This document shows positions 39,703 through 49,099 of a DNA stretch of 64,000 bases, piece after piece. The stretch spans positions 1 through 64,000 of the forward strand of contig JBAGJY010000020.1 of the NCBI GenBank assembly GCA_037034305.1. Reading direction: 5' to 3'. Source of the stretch: Streptantibioticus_A sp037034305. GTDB lineage: Bacteria; Actinomycetota; Actinomycetes; Streptomycetales; Streptomycetaceae. A program made the position numbers and the translations under genes. Position 1 is the first letter of the stretch. Every line of letters begins with the position of its first letter. Under the pieces are notes generated by a model. The model searched no databases and was not told the origin of the DNA. It worked only from the letters and a program-made list of their open reading frames with translations.

Positions 39703-40650
39703 GTGAACAACGTTGTCCCGTCCCCCCCCACCCCCCGGGTGATCGCCGTCGTCGGCCCCACCGCCGCCGGTAAGTCCGACCTGGGCGTCCGGCTCGCCCA
39801 GGCCCTCGGCGGCGAGGTCGTCAACGCCGACTCCATGCAGCTCTACCGCGGGATGGACATCGGCACCGCCAAGCTCACCGAGAGCGAGCGCTGTGGTGTC
39901 CCGCACCACCTGCTCGACATCTGGGACGTGACGGTGGCGGCCAGCGTCGCCGAGTACCAGCGGCTGGCCCGCGCGCGGATCGACCGGCTGCTGGCCGCCG
40001 GGCGCACCCCGATCCTGGTCGGCGGCTCCGGCCTGTACGTACGGGCCGCGATCGACGTCCTGGAGTTCCCCGGCACCGACCCCGAGGTGCGGGCCCGGCT
40101 GGAGCGGGAACTCGTGGAGCACGGCACCGGCCCGCTGCACGCCCGGCTGGCCGCCGTGGACCCGCAGGCCGCCCGGTCGATCCTGCCCAGCAACGGGCGC
40201 CGCATCGTGCGCGCGCTGGAGGTCGTGGAGATCACCGGCCGCCCGTTCACCGCCAACCTGCCGGGCCCGGACGCCCAGCGGGCGGTCTACGACACCGTGC
40301 AGGTCGGTGTGGACGTACCGCGCCCGGTGCTCGACGAGCGGATCACCCTGCGGGTGGACCGGATGTGGCAGGCCGGGCTGCTGGAGGAGGTGCGGGCGCT
40401 GGAGGCCGTCGGGCTGCGGGACGGGCTGACCGCCTCCCGCGCGCTGGGCTACCAGCAGGTGCTGGCGCACTTCGCGGGCGAGTGCGGCGAGGACGAGGCG
40501 CGCGCCGAGACCGTACGCGCCACCAAGCGCTTCGCGCGCCGTCAGGACTCGTGGTTCCGCCGTGATCCGAGGGTGCACTGGATCAGCGGCGGGCTAACGG
40601 AACTCGCCGACCAGACAATGGCGTTGCTCGAACGGGCGGTCACAGCCTGA
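39703..40650 (+). CDS. miaA: tRNA dimethylallyltransferase MiaA
   Basis: The 315-residue enzyme transfers dimethylallyl to A37 of tRNA. It has the P-loop GPTAAGKS (18-25), substrate motifs DSMQLYRGMDIGTAK and GGSGLYVRA, and a C-terminal region with ARRQDSWFRRD. The GTG at 39703 is nearly abutted by GGGGAG. MiaB acts on its product. Confidence 0.95.
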   Translation: MNNVVPSPPTPRVIAVVGPTAAGKSDLGVRLAQALGGEVVNADSMQLYRGMDIGTAKLTESERCGVPHHLLDIWDVTVAASVAEYQRLARARIDRLLAAGRTPILVGGSGLYVRAAIDVLEFPGTDPEVRARLERELVEHGTGPLHARLAAVDPQAARSILPSNGRRIVRALEVVEITGRPFTANLPGPDAQRAVYDTVQVGVDVPRPVLDERITLRVDRMWQAGLLEEVRALEAVGLRDGLTASRALGYQQVLAHFAGECGEDEARAETVRATKRFARRQDSWFRRDPRVHWISGGLTELADQTMALLERAVTA

Positions 40651-40752
40651 TCACGTGATGGCCACGGGACGCCCCGGCGGGGGGTGGCCGCCCTGACGCC
40701 GTGCCATTATCGAGCACGGGTTACATCGGACGAGGTGGGAGGGCGTGTGGCG

Positions 40753-41244
40753 ATGGAGGCCGGCCCTCGTGACCGACCCGAGCAGGACCAGCGGATGACC
40801 GCTGACGAACTGCCGCACCGGCGTCCAGACAGTGATCCGGCGGCCCTCCCGTTGACCGACGACGGGCCCGCCGAGCACGGGACGGACGCGGAAGCGGAAT
40901 CCGAGGCGCAGTCCTTCCGGGAACTGCGCCCACAGCGGCGGATGCGCATCTGGCAGCTCGCCCCGATCGTCGCCCTGGGCACCGTGGGCTCGCTGATGTT
41001 CGCCTTCCCGCTCGCCTTCGAGTTCGGCGACGGGGGACCGGTGGTCGCCATGCTCGGACTGCTGCTCAGCTGCTGTTCGGCGGGCTGGGCCATCATGGCC
41101 GCCCGCCGGGTCGGCTACACCTGGCCGGGCCTGCCCGCCCGGGGCTCCGGCGAGCGCCCCGACTGGCGCTTCGTCGCCGGGTACACCGCCTTCGCGCTGC
41201 TGGTCGCGCTGCTGGCCGTCTGGCGCGTGGCCCGCCTGCGCTGA
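40753..41244 (+). CDS. Hypothetical three-helix membrane protein
   Basis: A charged 60-residue cytoplasmic lead-in (rich in Asp, Glu and Pro) is followed by three hydrophobic helices (about residues 72-95, 102-122 and 138-158). ATG 40753 is chosen because GGGAGG lies 9 nt upstream; GTG 40747 and later ATG 40795 are alternatives. It has 163 residues. It sits between miaA and dapF. No function is recognised. Confidence 0.68.
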   Translation: MEAGPRDRPEQDQRMTADELPHRRPDSDPAALPLTDDGPAEHGTDAEAESEAQSFRELRPQRRMRIWQLAPIVALGTVGSLMFAFPLAFEFGDGGPVVAMLGLLLSCCSAGWAIMAARRVGYTWPGLPARGSGERPDWRFVAGYTAFALLVALLAVWRVARLR

Positions 41245-41357
41245 CCGCCGGGCTCCCAGGCTCCGCCCGCGCGAACGCCCCGCGAACCGGTCCGCCGGTT
41301 TCCGGCGGACCTCGACCGGCCAGGGCTCCCGGGGCCGTACCCCGTACGATCGAAGGC

Positions 41358-42251
41358 GTGAACGCCTCAGCCCAGCCCCTGCCCTTCCTGAAGGGCCACG
41401 GCACCGAGAACGACTTCGTGATCGTCCCCGACCCGGACGGGCGGCTCGACCTGTCGGCCGCGGCCGTGGCCCGGCTGTGCGACCGCAGGGCCGGGATCGG
41501 CGGCGACGGCCTGCTGCGCGTCGTGCGCTGCGCCGCGCACCCCGAGGCCGCCGCGCTCGCCGACGAGGCCGAGTGGTTCATGGACTACCGCAACAGCGAC
41601 GGCAGCGTCGCCGAGATGTGCGGCAACGGGGTGCGGGTCTTCGCCCGTTACCTGGAGCGCGCCGGACTCGCCGAGGCGGGCGACCTGGCCGTCGCCACCC
41701 GCGCCGGAATCCGCCGGGTGCACGTCGCCAAGCCGGGCCCGGACGGCACGCCCGGCGACATCACCGTGGACATGGGCCGTGCGCTGCTGCCGTCCGGCGA
41801 GGTCACGGTCACCGTGGGCGAGCGGTCCTGGCCCGCGCGCAACGTCAACATGGGCAATCCGCACGCCGTCGCGTTCGTCGCGGACCTCGCGCACGCCGGG
41901 ACGCTGTTCGACGCGCCGCTGGTGAGCCCGGCCGACGCCTACCCCTCGGGCGTCAACGTCGAGTTCGTGGTCGACCGCGGCCCGCGCCATGTGGCGCTGC
42001 GGGTGCACGAGCGCGGCTCCGGCGAGACCCGCTCCTGCGGGACCGGGGCGTGCGCCGTGATGGTGGCCGCCGCCCGCCGCGACGGAGTGGACCCGGCGGT
42101 CACCGGCAGCCCGGTCCGCTACACCGTCGACGTACCCGGCGGGCGACTGGTGATCGCCGAACACCCGGACGGTACCGTGGAGATGACCGGTCCCGCGGTG
42201 ATCGTCGCGGAGGGCGTCATCGATCCGCACTGGCTCGCGACCGCCGACTAG
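41358..42251 (+). CDS. dapF: Diaminopimelate epimerase
   Basis: DapF converts LL- to meso-diaminopimelate for lysine and peptidoglycan. The two catalytic cysteines are visible: C88 in EMCGNG and C227 in RSCGTGAC. It has 297 residues. The GTG start at 41358 lies 7 nt after TACGAT (41345-41350), suggesting a leaderless message. S. coelicolor peptidoglycan uses LL-DAP, so this enzyme mainly serves lysine supply. Confidence 0.96.
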   Translation: MNASAQPLPFLKGHGTENDFVIVPDPDGRLDLSAAAVARLCDRRAGIGGDGLLRVVRCAAHPEAAALADEAEWFMDYRNSDGSVAEMCGNGVRVFARYLERAGLAEAGDLAVATRAGIRRVHVAKPGPDGTPGDITVDMGRALLPSGEVTVTVGERSWPARNVNMGNPHAVAFVADLAHAGTLFDAPLVSPADAYPSGVNVEFVVDRGPRHVALRVHERGSGETRSCGTGACAVMVAAARRDGVDPAVTGSPVRYTVDVPGGRLVIAEHPDGTVEMTGPAVIVAEGVIDPHWLATAD

Positions 42252-42286
42252 ACCGCAAGTCTGTCGGTATTCGCGTTCCCTCCAAA

Positions 42287-42316
42287 GGGTGATCCGGCGG
42301 GTGATCCGGATCACCC
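42287..42316. repeat. Direct-plus-inverted repeat upstream of the RelA/SpoT homologue
   Basis: GGGTGATCC occurs at 42287-42295 and 42299-42307 and in inverted form at 42308-42316. The last two form a perfect 18-bp palindrome. It lies 99-128 nt before the rsh start and 35 nt after dapF. It could be an operator or a weak terminator. Confidence 0.6.
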
Positions 42317-42414
42317 TGGGCGAGAGGCCGACAGCAGCCGGTGGCGGGCTCGGTAGCATCAAGCACCGGCGCGGCATCCAGCACGCCGCCGGTGATGGCT
42401 GCCGGAGGTGCCCG

Positions 42415-44544
42415 ATGAGCGCTAAGAACGCCGCCGACGCGGTGACCGCACCCCAGGGGACCGAGCGCAGGCGCGGTTTGTCCCGCCTGGACCTGCGCAG
42501 ACTGGGCCGTGCCGCGCTGTTGGGCGCGGCCGGTGGCCGCGACCGGCTGCCCGACGCCATCGAGCACGTCGCCAAGGTGCACCGCGTCCACCATCCTCGC
42601 GCCGACCTCGACGCGTTGCGCCGGGCCTATGTGCTCGCCGAGGCCTCGCACCGCGGCCAGTTCCGCAAGAGCGGCGAGCCGTACATCACCCATCCGCTGG
42701 CCGTCACCTTGATCCTGGCCGAACTCGGCGCCGAGACAACGACGTTGACCGCGTCGCTGCTGCACGACACCGTCGAGGACACCGATGTGACGCTCGATCA
42801 GGTGGGCGAGGAGTTCGGCGCGGAGGTGCGCTACCTCGTGGACGGCGTCACCAAACTGGAGAAGGTGGACTACGGGGCCGCGGCCGAGCCCGAGACGTTC
42901 CGCAAGATGCTGGTGGCCACCGGCAACGATGTCCGGGTGATGTCCATCAAGCTCGCCGACCGGCTGCACAACATGCGCACTCTGGGTGTGATGCGCCCGG
43001 AGAAGCAGGCCAGGATCGCCAAGGTCACCCGCGATGTGCTCATTCCGCTCGCCGAGCGGCTGGGTGTGCAGGCGCTCAAGACCGAGCTGGAGGACCTGGT
43101 CTTCGCGATCCTGCACCCCGAGGACTACGCGCGGGCGAGCGAGTTGATGCTGGATCACAACTCCCGGCCCGAACCGCTGGAGAAGGTCGCCGACGAGGTA
43201 CGGGCGGTGCTGCGGGACGCCGGGATCACCGCCGAGGTCGCGATCCGCCCCCGGCACGTGCTCTCCGTGCACCGGGCGCGGCTCAAACGTGGCGGGCAGC
43301 TCGGCGGCAGCGAGTTCGGCCGACTGCTGGTGCTGGTCGGCGAGGACGCCGACTGCTATGCCGTACTGGGGGAGTTGCACACCTGCTTCACTCCGGTGAT
43401 TGCGGAATTCAAGGACTTCATCGCGGCCCCGAAGTTCAACCTCTACCAGTCGCTGCACACCGCCGTCGCCGACCGGCACGGCGCGATCACCGAAGTCCTG
43501 GTCCGCACCCGGCAGATGCACCGGGTGGCCGAAGCGGGCGTGGTCGCCCTGGGCAACCCCTACACCACGGCGGACAGTTCGGACGACGGCGAGCGCACCG
43601 ACCCCACCCGGCCCGGCTGGCTCTCCCGGCTGCTGGAGTGGCAGCGGGACGCCTCCGACCCGGACACGTTCTGGACCGCGCTGCGTGACGAACTGGCCCA
43701 GGACCGGGAGATCACCGTCTTCTCCGCCGACGGCGGAACCATCGGCCTGCCCGCCGGGGCCAGCTGTGTCGACGCGGCGTACGCGCTGCACGGCGAGGCG
43801 GCGCACACCTGTGTGGGCGCCCGGGTCAACGGCCGCCTGGCATCGCTGGGCACCGCGCTGCGCGACGGCGACACCCTGCACCTGCTGATGGCCGCGGGCT
43901 CGGGCCCGTCCCCGAACTGGCTGGGGCACGCGCACACCGCCGCCGCGCGGATCGCGATCAGCCGCTGGCTGGCCGCCCACCCCGAGGAGCGAGCCGAGGA
44001 GGAGCACACCGGCCAGCAGGAGGGCGGCGGCGCCTGCCGCCCGGTGCGCGCCGCGCAGGAGACACCGGCCGCCGAGCCCATCGCGGTCACCGACCGGCCG
44101 GGCGCGGCGGTACGGCTGGCCCGCTGCTGCACCCCGGTGCCGCCGGACGCGGTGACCGGGTTCGTCATCCGCGGCGGCACCGTCGCCGTGCACCGCACCG
44201 AGTGCCCGGCGGTGTCCCGGATGACGGCCGCCGGGCGTGCGCCGCAGACCGTGCGCTGGCGCACCGGGACGCCCGCCGCCGGATACCGGGTCACCGTCCG
44301 CGCCGAGGCGCTGGGCCGCCCGCACCTGCTGGCCGACCTCACCGAGGCCATCTCCGCCGAGGGCGTCGGCATCCTGGCCGCCGACGTCGAGCCCCCGCAG
44401 GAACAGCGGGTACGCCACACGTACACCATCGAACTGCCCGAGCCGGGTGCGCTGTCCGCGCTGATGCGGGCGATGCGCCGGGTGCCCGGGGTCTACGACG
44501 TGTACCGCACCCAGGCCCGCCCGATGGCCGCCACCCGCGGCTGA
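42415..44544 (+). CDS. rshA: RelA/SpoT homologue with intact hydrolase and degenerate synthetase (RshA-like)
   Basis: The 709-residue RSH protein has an HD hydrolase domain with HDTVED (H117, D118, E121, D122) and KLADRLHNMRTL. In the synthetase region the canonical GRPKHYYSIYQKM is replaced by IRPRHVLSVHRAR (278-290), and the catalytic YDLxxxR strand by FGRLLVLV (301-308), although YQSLHT and a TEV..RT segment remain. TGS (about 430-490), a ARCCTP zinc-type motif and an ACT domain follow. I infer a mainly (p)ppGpp-hydrolysing enzyme. The position matches S. coelicolor RshA, the second RSH besides RelA. ATG 42415 has GGAGG 6 nt upstream. Confidence 0.88.
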   Translation: MSAKNAADAVTAPQGTERRRGLSRLDLRRLGRAALLGAAGGRDRLPDAIEHVAKVHRVHHPRADLDALRRAYVLAEASHRGQFRKSGEPYITHPLAVTLILAELGAETTTLTASLLHDTVEDTDVTLDQVGEEFGAEVRYLVDGVTKLEKVDYGAAAEPETFRKMLVATGNDVRVMSIKLADRLHNMRTLGVMRPEKQARIAKVTRDVLIPLAERLGVQALKTELEDLVFAILHPEDYARASELMLDHNSRPEPLEKVADEVRAVLRDAGITAEVAIRPRHVLSVHRARLKRGGQLGGSEFGRLLVLVGEDADCYAVLGELHTCFTPVIAEFKDFIAAPKFNLYQSLHTAVADRHGAITEVLVRTRQMHRVAEAGVVALGNPYTTADSSDDGERTDPTRPGWLSRLLEWQRDASDPDTFWTALRDELAQDREITVFSADGGTIGLPAGASCVDAAYALHGEAAHTCVGARVNGRLASLGTALRDGDTLHLLMAAGSGPSPNWLGHAHTAAARIAISRWLAAHPEERAEEEHTGQQEGGGACRPVRAAQETPAAEPIAVTDRPGAAVRLARCCTPVPPDAVTGFVIRGGTVAVHRTECPAVSRMTAAGRAPQTVRWRTGTPAAGYRVTVRAEALGRPHLLADLTEAISAEGVGILAADVEPPQEQRVRHTYTIELPEPGALSALMRAMRRVPGVYDVYRTQARPMAATRG

Positions 44545-44583
44545 GAGCCGGTCCGGCGAAGCCCGAAGGGGGCTCGACGGCTC
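44545..44583 (+). terminator. Probable terminator after rshA
   Basis: Nested inverted repeats occur (44545-44550 with 44578-44583; 44560-44564 with 44570-44574), one nucleotide after the rshA stop codon. There is no T-run, so the call is tentative. The rest of the gap to 44766 shows nothing clear. Confidence 0.4.
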
Positions 44584-44766
44584 GCCCCGGCAAGACACCG
44601 ACGGCATCGGTGCGCGACCGCGGCGGTGCGGGCCGCGGCGCCGAACGACCGGACCCGGCCGGGTTCCGCCGGACAGGCTTGATGCGTTGGCCTTCTGGGG
44701 CCGATCGGGTGCGGAACCGGCCGCGCCGCCCGCTGACCCGGCTGGCGCGCTGATAAGCGGTGGTCC

Positions 44767-46212
44767 ATGTTCGCAACCACCGTCGGCCGGGCCGCCGTGG
44801 CCGCCGCCGCCGTCCTCGTCCTGACCGGCGCCCAGCAGCCCGGCGCACCGGCGGTCGGCCGGGGCGACCGGCTGTATCCGGCGGTCGGCGATCCGGGCTA
44901 CGACGCCACCGCCTACGACATCTCGCTCGACTACCACGGCCCGGACCGGCCGCTGGACGCGGTCACCCGGATCCAGGCGCGCGCGCAGGCCGCGCTGGAC
45001 GGCTTCCAGCTGGACTTCACCGGGGCGCGGGTCTCGTCGGTGCTGGTCGACGGGCGCCCGGCGCGGTTCGCCCGGCAGGGGGAGCGGCTGCTGGTCACGC
45101 CGTGGCGGCGGATCCGCGCCCGTGAACGGATGACCGTCACCATCACCCACACCAGCGACCCGCACGGGCTGCCGGGCGAGGGCGGCTGGATCCGCACCTC
45201 CGACGGACTGGCCATGGGCAACCAGCCGGAGTCCGCGCACCGCGTCTTCCCCTGCAACGACCATCCGTCCGACAAGGCCCGCTTCACCTTCCAGGTCACC
45301 GCGCCGAACGGCGTCACCGTGGTCGCCAACGGGCTGCCGCTGGGCGCCCCGCGGACCACGGCGCACGGCACCACCTGGACGTACCGCACCGTGCACCCGA
45401 TGGCCACCGAACTGGCGCAGGTCTCCATCGGGCGCTCCGCCGTACTGCGGCACACCGGCCCCGGGGGCCTGCCGCTGCGCGACGTGGTGGCCGTCGCGGA
45501 CCGCGCCCGGCTGGCCGCCCGGCTGGCGCTGACCGCGGGGCAGCTGTCCTGGATGGAGGCGCAGGTCGGCCGCTACCCCTTCGAGACGTACGGGATCCTC
45601 GACGTCGACAGCACCACCGGCTACGAGCTGGAGACCCAGACCCTGTCGCTGTTCGAGCGCCGGATCCTGCTGGCCCCCGAGCGGCTGGCCGCGCCGCTGA
45701 TGGTGCACGAGCTGTCCCACCAGTGGTTCGGCGACAGCGTCACCCCCGCCACCTGGTCCGACGTGTGGCTCAACGAGGGCCACGCCACCTGGTACGAGTG
45801 GCGCTACCGGGCGGAGAGGAAGTTCGGGCCGTCGCTGGAGCAGCAGGCGCACAGCGCCTACCAGCGGGACACCGCCACCCGCCGTCTCGCGGGTCCGCCC
45901 GCGCTGCCCAAGCCGCCCACCGGCAACCAGCTGTCGATCTTCCGCGACAACGTCTACTCCGGCGGCGCCCTCACCCTGTACGCCCTGCGCCAGGAGATCG
46001 GCGACGCCGCCTTCCGGCGGCTGGAGCACGCCTGGGTCACCGCGCACCGCGACGGCAACGCCTCCACCGCCGACTTCATCGCCCTGGCCTCGCGCGTCGC
46101 CGGACGCGACCTGTCCGGTTTCCTGCGCGCCTGGCTGTACGGGAGGACCACCCCGCCCATGCCCGGCCATCCCCAGTGGCGGCAGGCGGCGGCCCCGGCG
46201 AAACACGCGTGA
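44767..46212 (+). CDS. Secreted M1-family metallopeptidase
   Basis: The 481-residue exported aminopeptidase-like protein has an N-terminal signal sequence (hydrophobic residues about 5-20, small residues by about 22). The zinc site is H314-E-x-x-H318 and E337 in NEGHA, 19 residues after the second His. The N-terminal beta domain of M1 peptidases precedes it, while the helical C-terminal domain is short. The GAMEN exopeptidase motif appears as GYELETQ, an atypical form, so substrate handling may differ. Confidence 0.88.
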   Translation: MFATTVGRAAVAAAAVLVLTGAQQPGAPAVGRGDRLYPAVGDPGYDATAYDISLDYHGPDRPLDAVTRIQARAQAALDGFQLDFTGARVSSVLVDGRPARFARQGERLLVTPWRRIRARERMTVTITHTSDPHGLPGEGGWIRTSDGLAMGNQPESAHRVFPCNDHPSDKARFTFQVTAPNGVTVVANGLPLGAPRTTAHGTTWTYRTVHPMATELAQVSIGRSAVLRHTGPGGLPLRDVVAVADRARLAARLALTAGQLSWMEAQVGRYPFETYGILDVDSTTGYELETQTLSLFERRILLAPERLAAPLMVHELSHQWFGDSVTPATWSDVWLNEGHATWYEWRYRAERKFGPSLEQQAHSAYQRDTATRRLAGPPALPKPPTGNQLSIFRDNVYSGGALTLYALRQEIGDAAFRRLEHAWVTAHRDGNASTADFIALASRVAGRDLSGFLRAWLYGRTTPPMPGHPQWRQAAAPAKHA

Positions 46213-46349
46213 CGTGGCCGCCGTACCGTGCGACCATCGACGAGGCGGCCCGTCGTGGGAATCCCACGGCCCCCCGCCGCGTTGCCACCTGTGACGGGCG
46301 GCCCCGGCCGTCCGCGCCGCAACCCCATTTCCGTGACGCAAAGGAACAA

Positions 46350-47855
46350 ATGACCAACTCCACTGCTCCCTCTTCGGGACGCGAGGCCGACCGCGAACGC
46401 CTTTCCGAGAGCCGTCGGGCCCACGCCCTGATGGACGAGGACACCGCGTGGAGCCAGGAGATCGACGGGGAACGGGACGGCGAGCAGTTCGACCGCTCCG
46501 AGCGTGCGTCGCTGCGCCGCGTCGCGGGCCTGTCCACCGAGCTCGAGGACATCACCGAGGTCGAGTACCGGCAGTTGCGCCTGGAGCGCGTGGTGCTGGT
46601 CGGGGTGTGGACCGACGGCACGGTGGACGACGCCGAGAACTCCCTGGCCGAGCTCGCGGCGCTCGCCGAGACCGCGGGCGCCGTGGTCCTCGACGGTGTG
46701 ATCCAGCGCCGCGACAAGCCCGACCCGGCCACCTACATCGGCTCCGGCAAGGCCCAGGAACTGCGCGACATCGTCGTGGAGACCGGCGCCGACACCGTGG
46801 TGTGCGACGGTGAGCTGAGCCCCGGCCAGCTGATCCACCTGGAGGACGTGGTCAAGGTCAAGGTGGTCGACCGCACCGCGCTGATCCTCGACATCTTCGC
46901 CCAGCACGCCAAGTCCCGAGAGGGCAAGGCACAGGTCTCCCTGGCCCAGATGCAGTACATGCTGCCCAGGCTGCGCGGCTGGGGCCAGTCGCTGTCCCGG
47001 CAGATGGGCGGTGGCGGCTCCGGCTCGTCGGGTGGCGGCATGGCCACCCGTGGCCCCGGTGAGACCAAGATCGAGACCGACCGGCGGCGGATCCGCGAGA
47101 AGATGGCGAAGATGCGCCGGGAGATCGCGGAGATGAAGACCAGCCGCGACCTGAAGCGCAAGGAGCGCAAGCGGCACCAGGTCCCGTCGGTGGCCATCGC
47201 GGGTTACACCAACGCGGGCAAGTCCTCGCTGCTCAACCGGCTCACCGGAGCGGGCGTCCTGGTGGAGAACGCGCTGTTCGCCACCCTCGACCCGACCGTG
47301 CGCCGGGCCGAGACCCCCAGTGGGCGGCTCTACACCCTCGCCGACACCGTCGGGTTCGTCCGGCACCTGCCGCACCACCTCGTCGAGGCGTTCCGCTCCA
47401 CCATGGAGGAGGTCGCCGACGCCGACCTGATCCTGCACGTGGTGGACGGCTCGCACCCGGTCCCCGAGGAGCAACTCGCCGCGGTGCGCGAGGTGTTCCG
47501 CGACGTCGGCGCGCTCGACGTACCGGAGATCGTGGTGGTCAACAAGGCGGACGCGGCGGACCCGCTGGTCCTCCAGCGGCTGCTGCGCAACGAGAAGCAC
47601 TCCATCGCGGTCTCCGCCCGCACCGGCCGCGGCATCGGCGAACTGCTGCGGCTGATCGACGACGAACTGCCCCGCCCCGCGGTACGCGTCGAGGCGCTCG
47701 TGCCGTACACGCACGGCGCGCTGGTCTCCCGGGTGCACGCCAGCGGTGAGGTGCTCGCCGAGGAGCACACCGGCGAGGGCACGCTGCTCACCGCCCGGGT
47801 GCACGACGACCTCGCCGCCGAACTGGAGCCGTTCGCCCTCGCGGTCCACCGCTGA
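46350..47855 (+). CDS. hflX: GTPase HflX
   Basis: The 501-residue HflX protein splits stalled 70S ribosomes. It has an N-terminal HflX domain (VVLVGVWTDG to GWGQSLSRQMGGGG), a coiled linker, and the G domain with G1 GYTNAGKSS, G3 DTVGF and G4 NKAD. Extra acidic N-terminal residues (about 1-75) are not in short homologues. ATG 46350 has AAGGA 4 nt upstream. A terminator follows. Confidence 0.95.
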   Translation: MTNSTAPSSGREADRERLSESRRAHALMDEDTAWSQEIDGERDGEQFDRSERASLRRVAGLSTELEDITEVEYRQLRLERVVLVGVWTDGTVDDAENSLAELAALAETAGAVVLDGVIQRRDKPDPATYIGSGKAQELRDIVVETGADTVVCDGELSPGQLIHLEDVVKVKVVDRTALILDIFAQHAKSREGKAQVSLAQMQYMLPRLRGWGQSLSRQMGGGGSGSSGGGMATRGPGETKIETDRRRIREKMAKMRREIAEMKTSRDLKRKERKRHQVPSVAIAGYTNAGKSSLLNRLTGAGVLVENALFATLDPTVRRAETPSGRLYTLADTVGFVRHLPHHLVEAFRSTMEEVADADLILHVVDGSHPVPEEQLAAVREVFRDVGALDVPEIVVVNKADAADPLVLQRLLRNEKHSIAVSARTGRGIGELLRLIDDELPRPAVRVEALVPYTHGALVSRVHASGEVLAEEHTGEGTLLTARVHDDLAAELEPFALAVHR

Positions 47856-47870
47856 GCGCCCACCAGCACC

Positions 47871-47904
47871 GAGGCCCGCCAGCCCTCTTGGGGCGGCGGG
47901 CCTC
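47871..47904. terminator. Bidirectional terminator between hflX and the protease gene
   Basis: A 10-bp stem (47871-47880 with 47895-47904) is extended by four inner pairs around TCTT. It lies between convergent genes. Confidence 0.8.
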
Positions 47905-47921
47905 AACTCACGCGGCGCGGC

Positions 47922-49061
47922 TCACTGGTTGGCGAACCGCTGGCTGATCGCCTGGTACACGCCCTGCGCCTCCGGACCCAGGTGCGGTCCCGCCAGCCAG
48001 GTGTTGTCGGCCGGGCCGATGGAGGTGTTGGACACCAGCGCCGTCTGGCCGCCCGGCATCCTGGCGAACCAGCCGCCACCCGAGGAACCGCCGGTCATCG
48101 TGCAGCCCAGCCGGTACTCGGTCGGCATGCTCGGGTCCAGCGACAGCCGCCCCGGCTTGCCCACGCAGTCGAACATCTTCTGGCCGTCGTACGGAGGAGC
48201 CGCCGGGTAGCCCCAGGCGCCGACCGAGTTGAACTGGTTCACCGCCGGGGCGTTGAACCACACCGGAAGCGCCGCGCCCACCGTCTCCTGCAGCGACTTG
48301 CCGGTGGCGTTCTCCGGCTTCACGTGCAGCACCGCGAAGTCGTACGGGGAGCCGTAGCCGCCGGTCTCCGAACCCGTGGAGATCCACTGGTTCGAGGTCT
48401 GCGCCCAGTCCGCCCACCACACGCCGTACGGGGCGACCTCGCTCTGCGGGGCGCCGTTGATCTGCGAGGCGGCCAGGGCCTGGTCGTTGTAGGACGGCAC
48501 GAAGGCGATGTTGCGGTACCAGCCACCCTTGGCGCCCGCGTGCACACAGTGGCCCGCGGTCCACACCAGGTTGGACTTGCCCGGGTGCGCCGGGTCCTCA
48601 ACCACCGTGCCGGAGCAGACGAACGATCCCTGCGGGGTGTCGAAGAACACCTTGCCCACCGGCGCCGCGTTGTTGTGGTACGGCGTTTGTACCGACTGCG
48701 CGGCCTTCGGCGCGGGCGCCGGGTCGGAGACCCCCTGGTCCTGGCCGATGCTGGTCGGAACCTCGTTCGGGCTGTCCTTCGCCTGCGTCATCCGGGACGG
48801 CTTCCACAGGTTCTTGATGACCGGGTTGACGAAGTCGGCCGCCTGGTGCGCCCAGTGGTCCCACTTCTTCCAGTCGCCCTGCTTCCACTTCTGCAGGTCC
48901 TGGGCGCTGGGCAGCTTCTGCGTCGACTGCCCGGCCGGGGCGACGGACGCGCTCGGCTTGGCGTCGGCGTTGGGCTGGTTCGGGCCGCACGCGGTGGCCG
49001 ACAGCGCGATTGCCGCGGTGACGGCCGCCGTGGCGAAGGCGGACCGGCGGATGGCTGGCAT
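47922..49061 (-). CDS. Exported trypsin-like serine protease, probable lipoprotein
   Basis: The signal peptide ends with SATAC (Cys25), a lipobox-like site with A instead of L at -3, so it may be lipidated. The S1-type catalytic triad reads H171 (TAGHC), D241 (PYDFAVL) and S327 (GGSSGG), and C149/C172 may bridge. A 90-residue Lys/Trp/Pro-rich linker separates the anchor from the protease. It has 379 residues. GGGGAG lies 8 nt before ATG 49061. It is divergent from the NIS-type cluster, with no known functional link. Confidence 0.88.
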   Translation of the reverse strand: MPAIRRSAFATAAVTAAIALSATACGPNQPNADAKPSASVAPAGQSTQKLPSAQDLQKWKQGDWKKWDHWAHQAADFVNPVIKNLWKPSRMTQAKDSPNEVPTSIGQDQGVSDPAPAPKAAQSVQTPYHNNAAPVGKVFFDTPQGSFVCSGTVVEDPAHPGKSNLVWTAGHCVHAGAKGGWYRNIAFVPSYNDQALAASQINGAPQSEVAPYGVWWADWAQTSNQWISTGSETGGYGSPYDFAVLHVKPENATGKSLQETVGAALPVWFNAPAVNQFNSVGAWGYPAAPPYDGQKMFDCVGKPGRLSLDPSMPTEYRLGCTMTGGSSGGGWFARMPGGQTALVSNTSIGPADNTWLAGPHLGPEAQGVYQAISQRFANQ

Positions 49062-49085
49062 TGGGTGTTCTCCCCCTGAGGTCTC

Positions 49086-49099
49086 ACGTCCGAGGACGT
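49086..49099. promoter_or_regulatory. Palindrome between protease and NIS cluster
   Basis: ACGTCCGAGGACGT is an inverted repeat of 6-bp arms with a 2-nt centre. It lies in the 279-bp divergent gap, 25 nt from the protease start. It is a possible operator. The rest of the gap holds no clear element, and no iron-box sequence. Confidence 0.35.

Noticed and set aside
42217..46341. A 1,374-codon open frame on the minus strand opposite rshA and the M1 peptidase
   Set aside because: It is antisense to well-supported genes, has Gly/Gln/His/Val-rich low complexity and no domain. This is a known artefact of extreme GC3 coding sequence. The same applies to long minus-strand frames at 6346-9798, 50698-53709 and 58960-62715.
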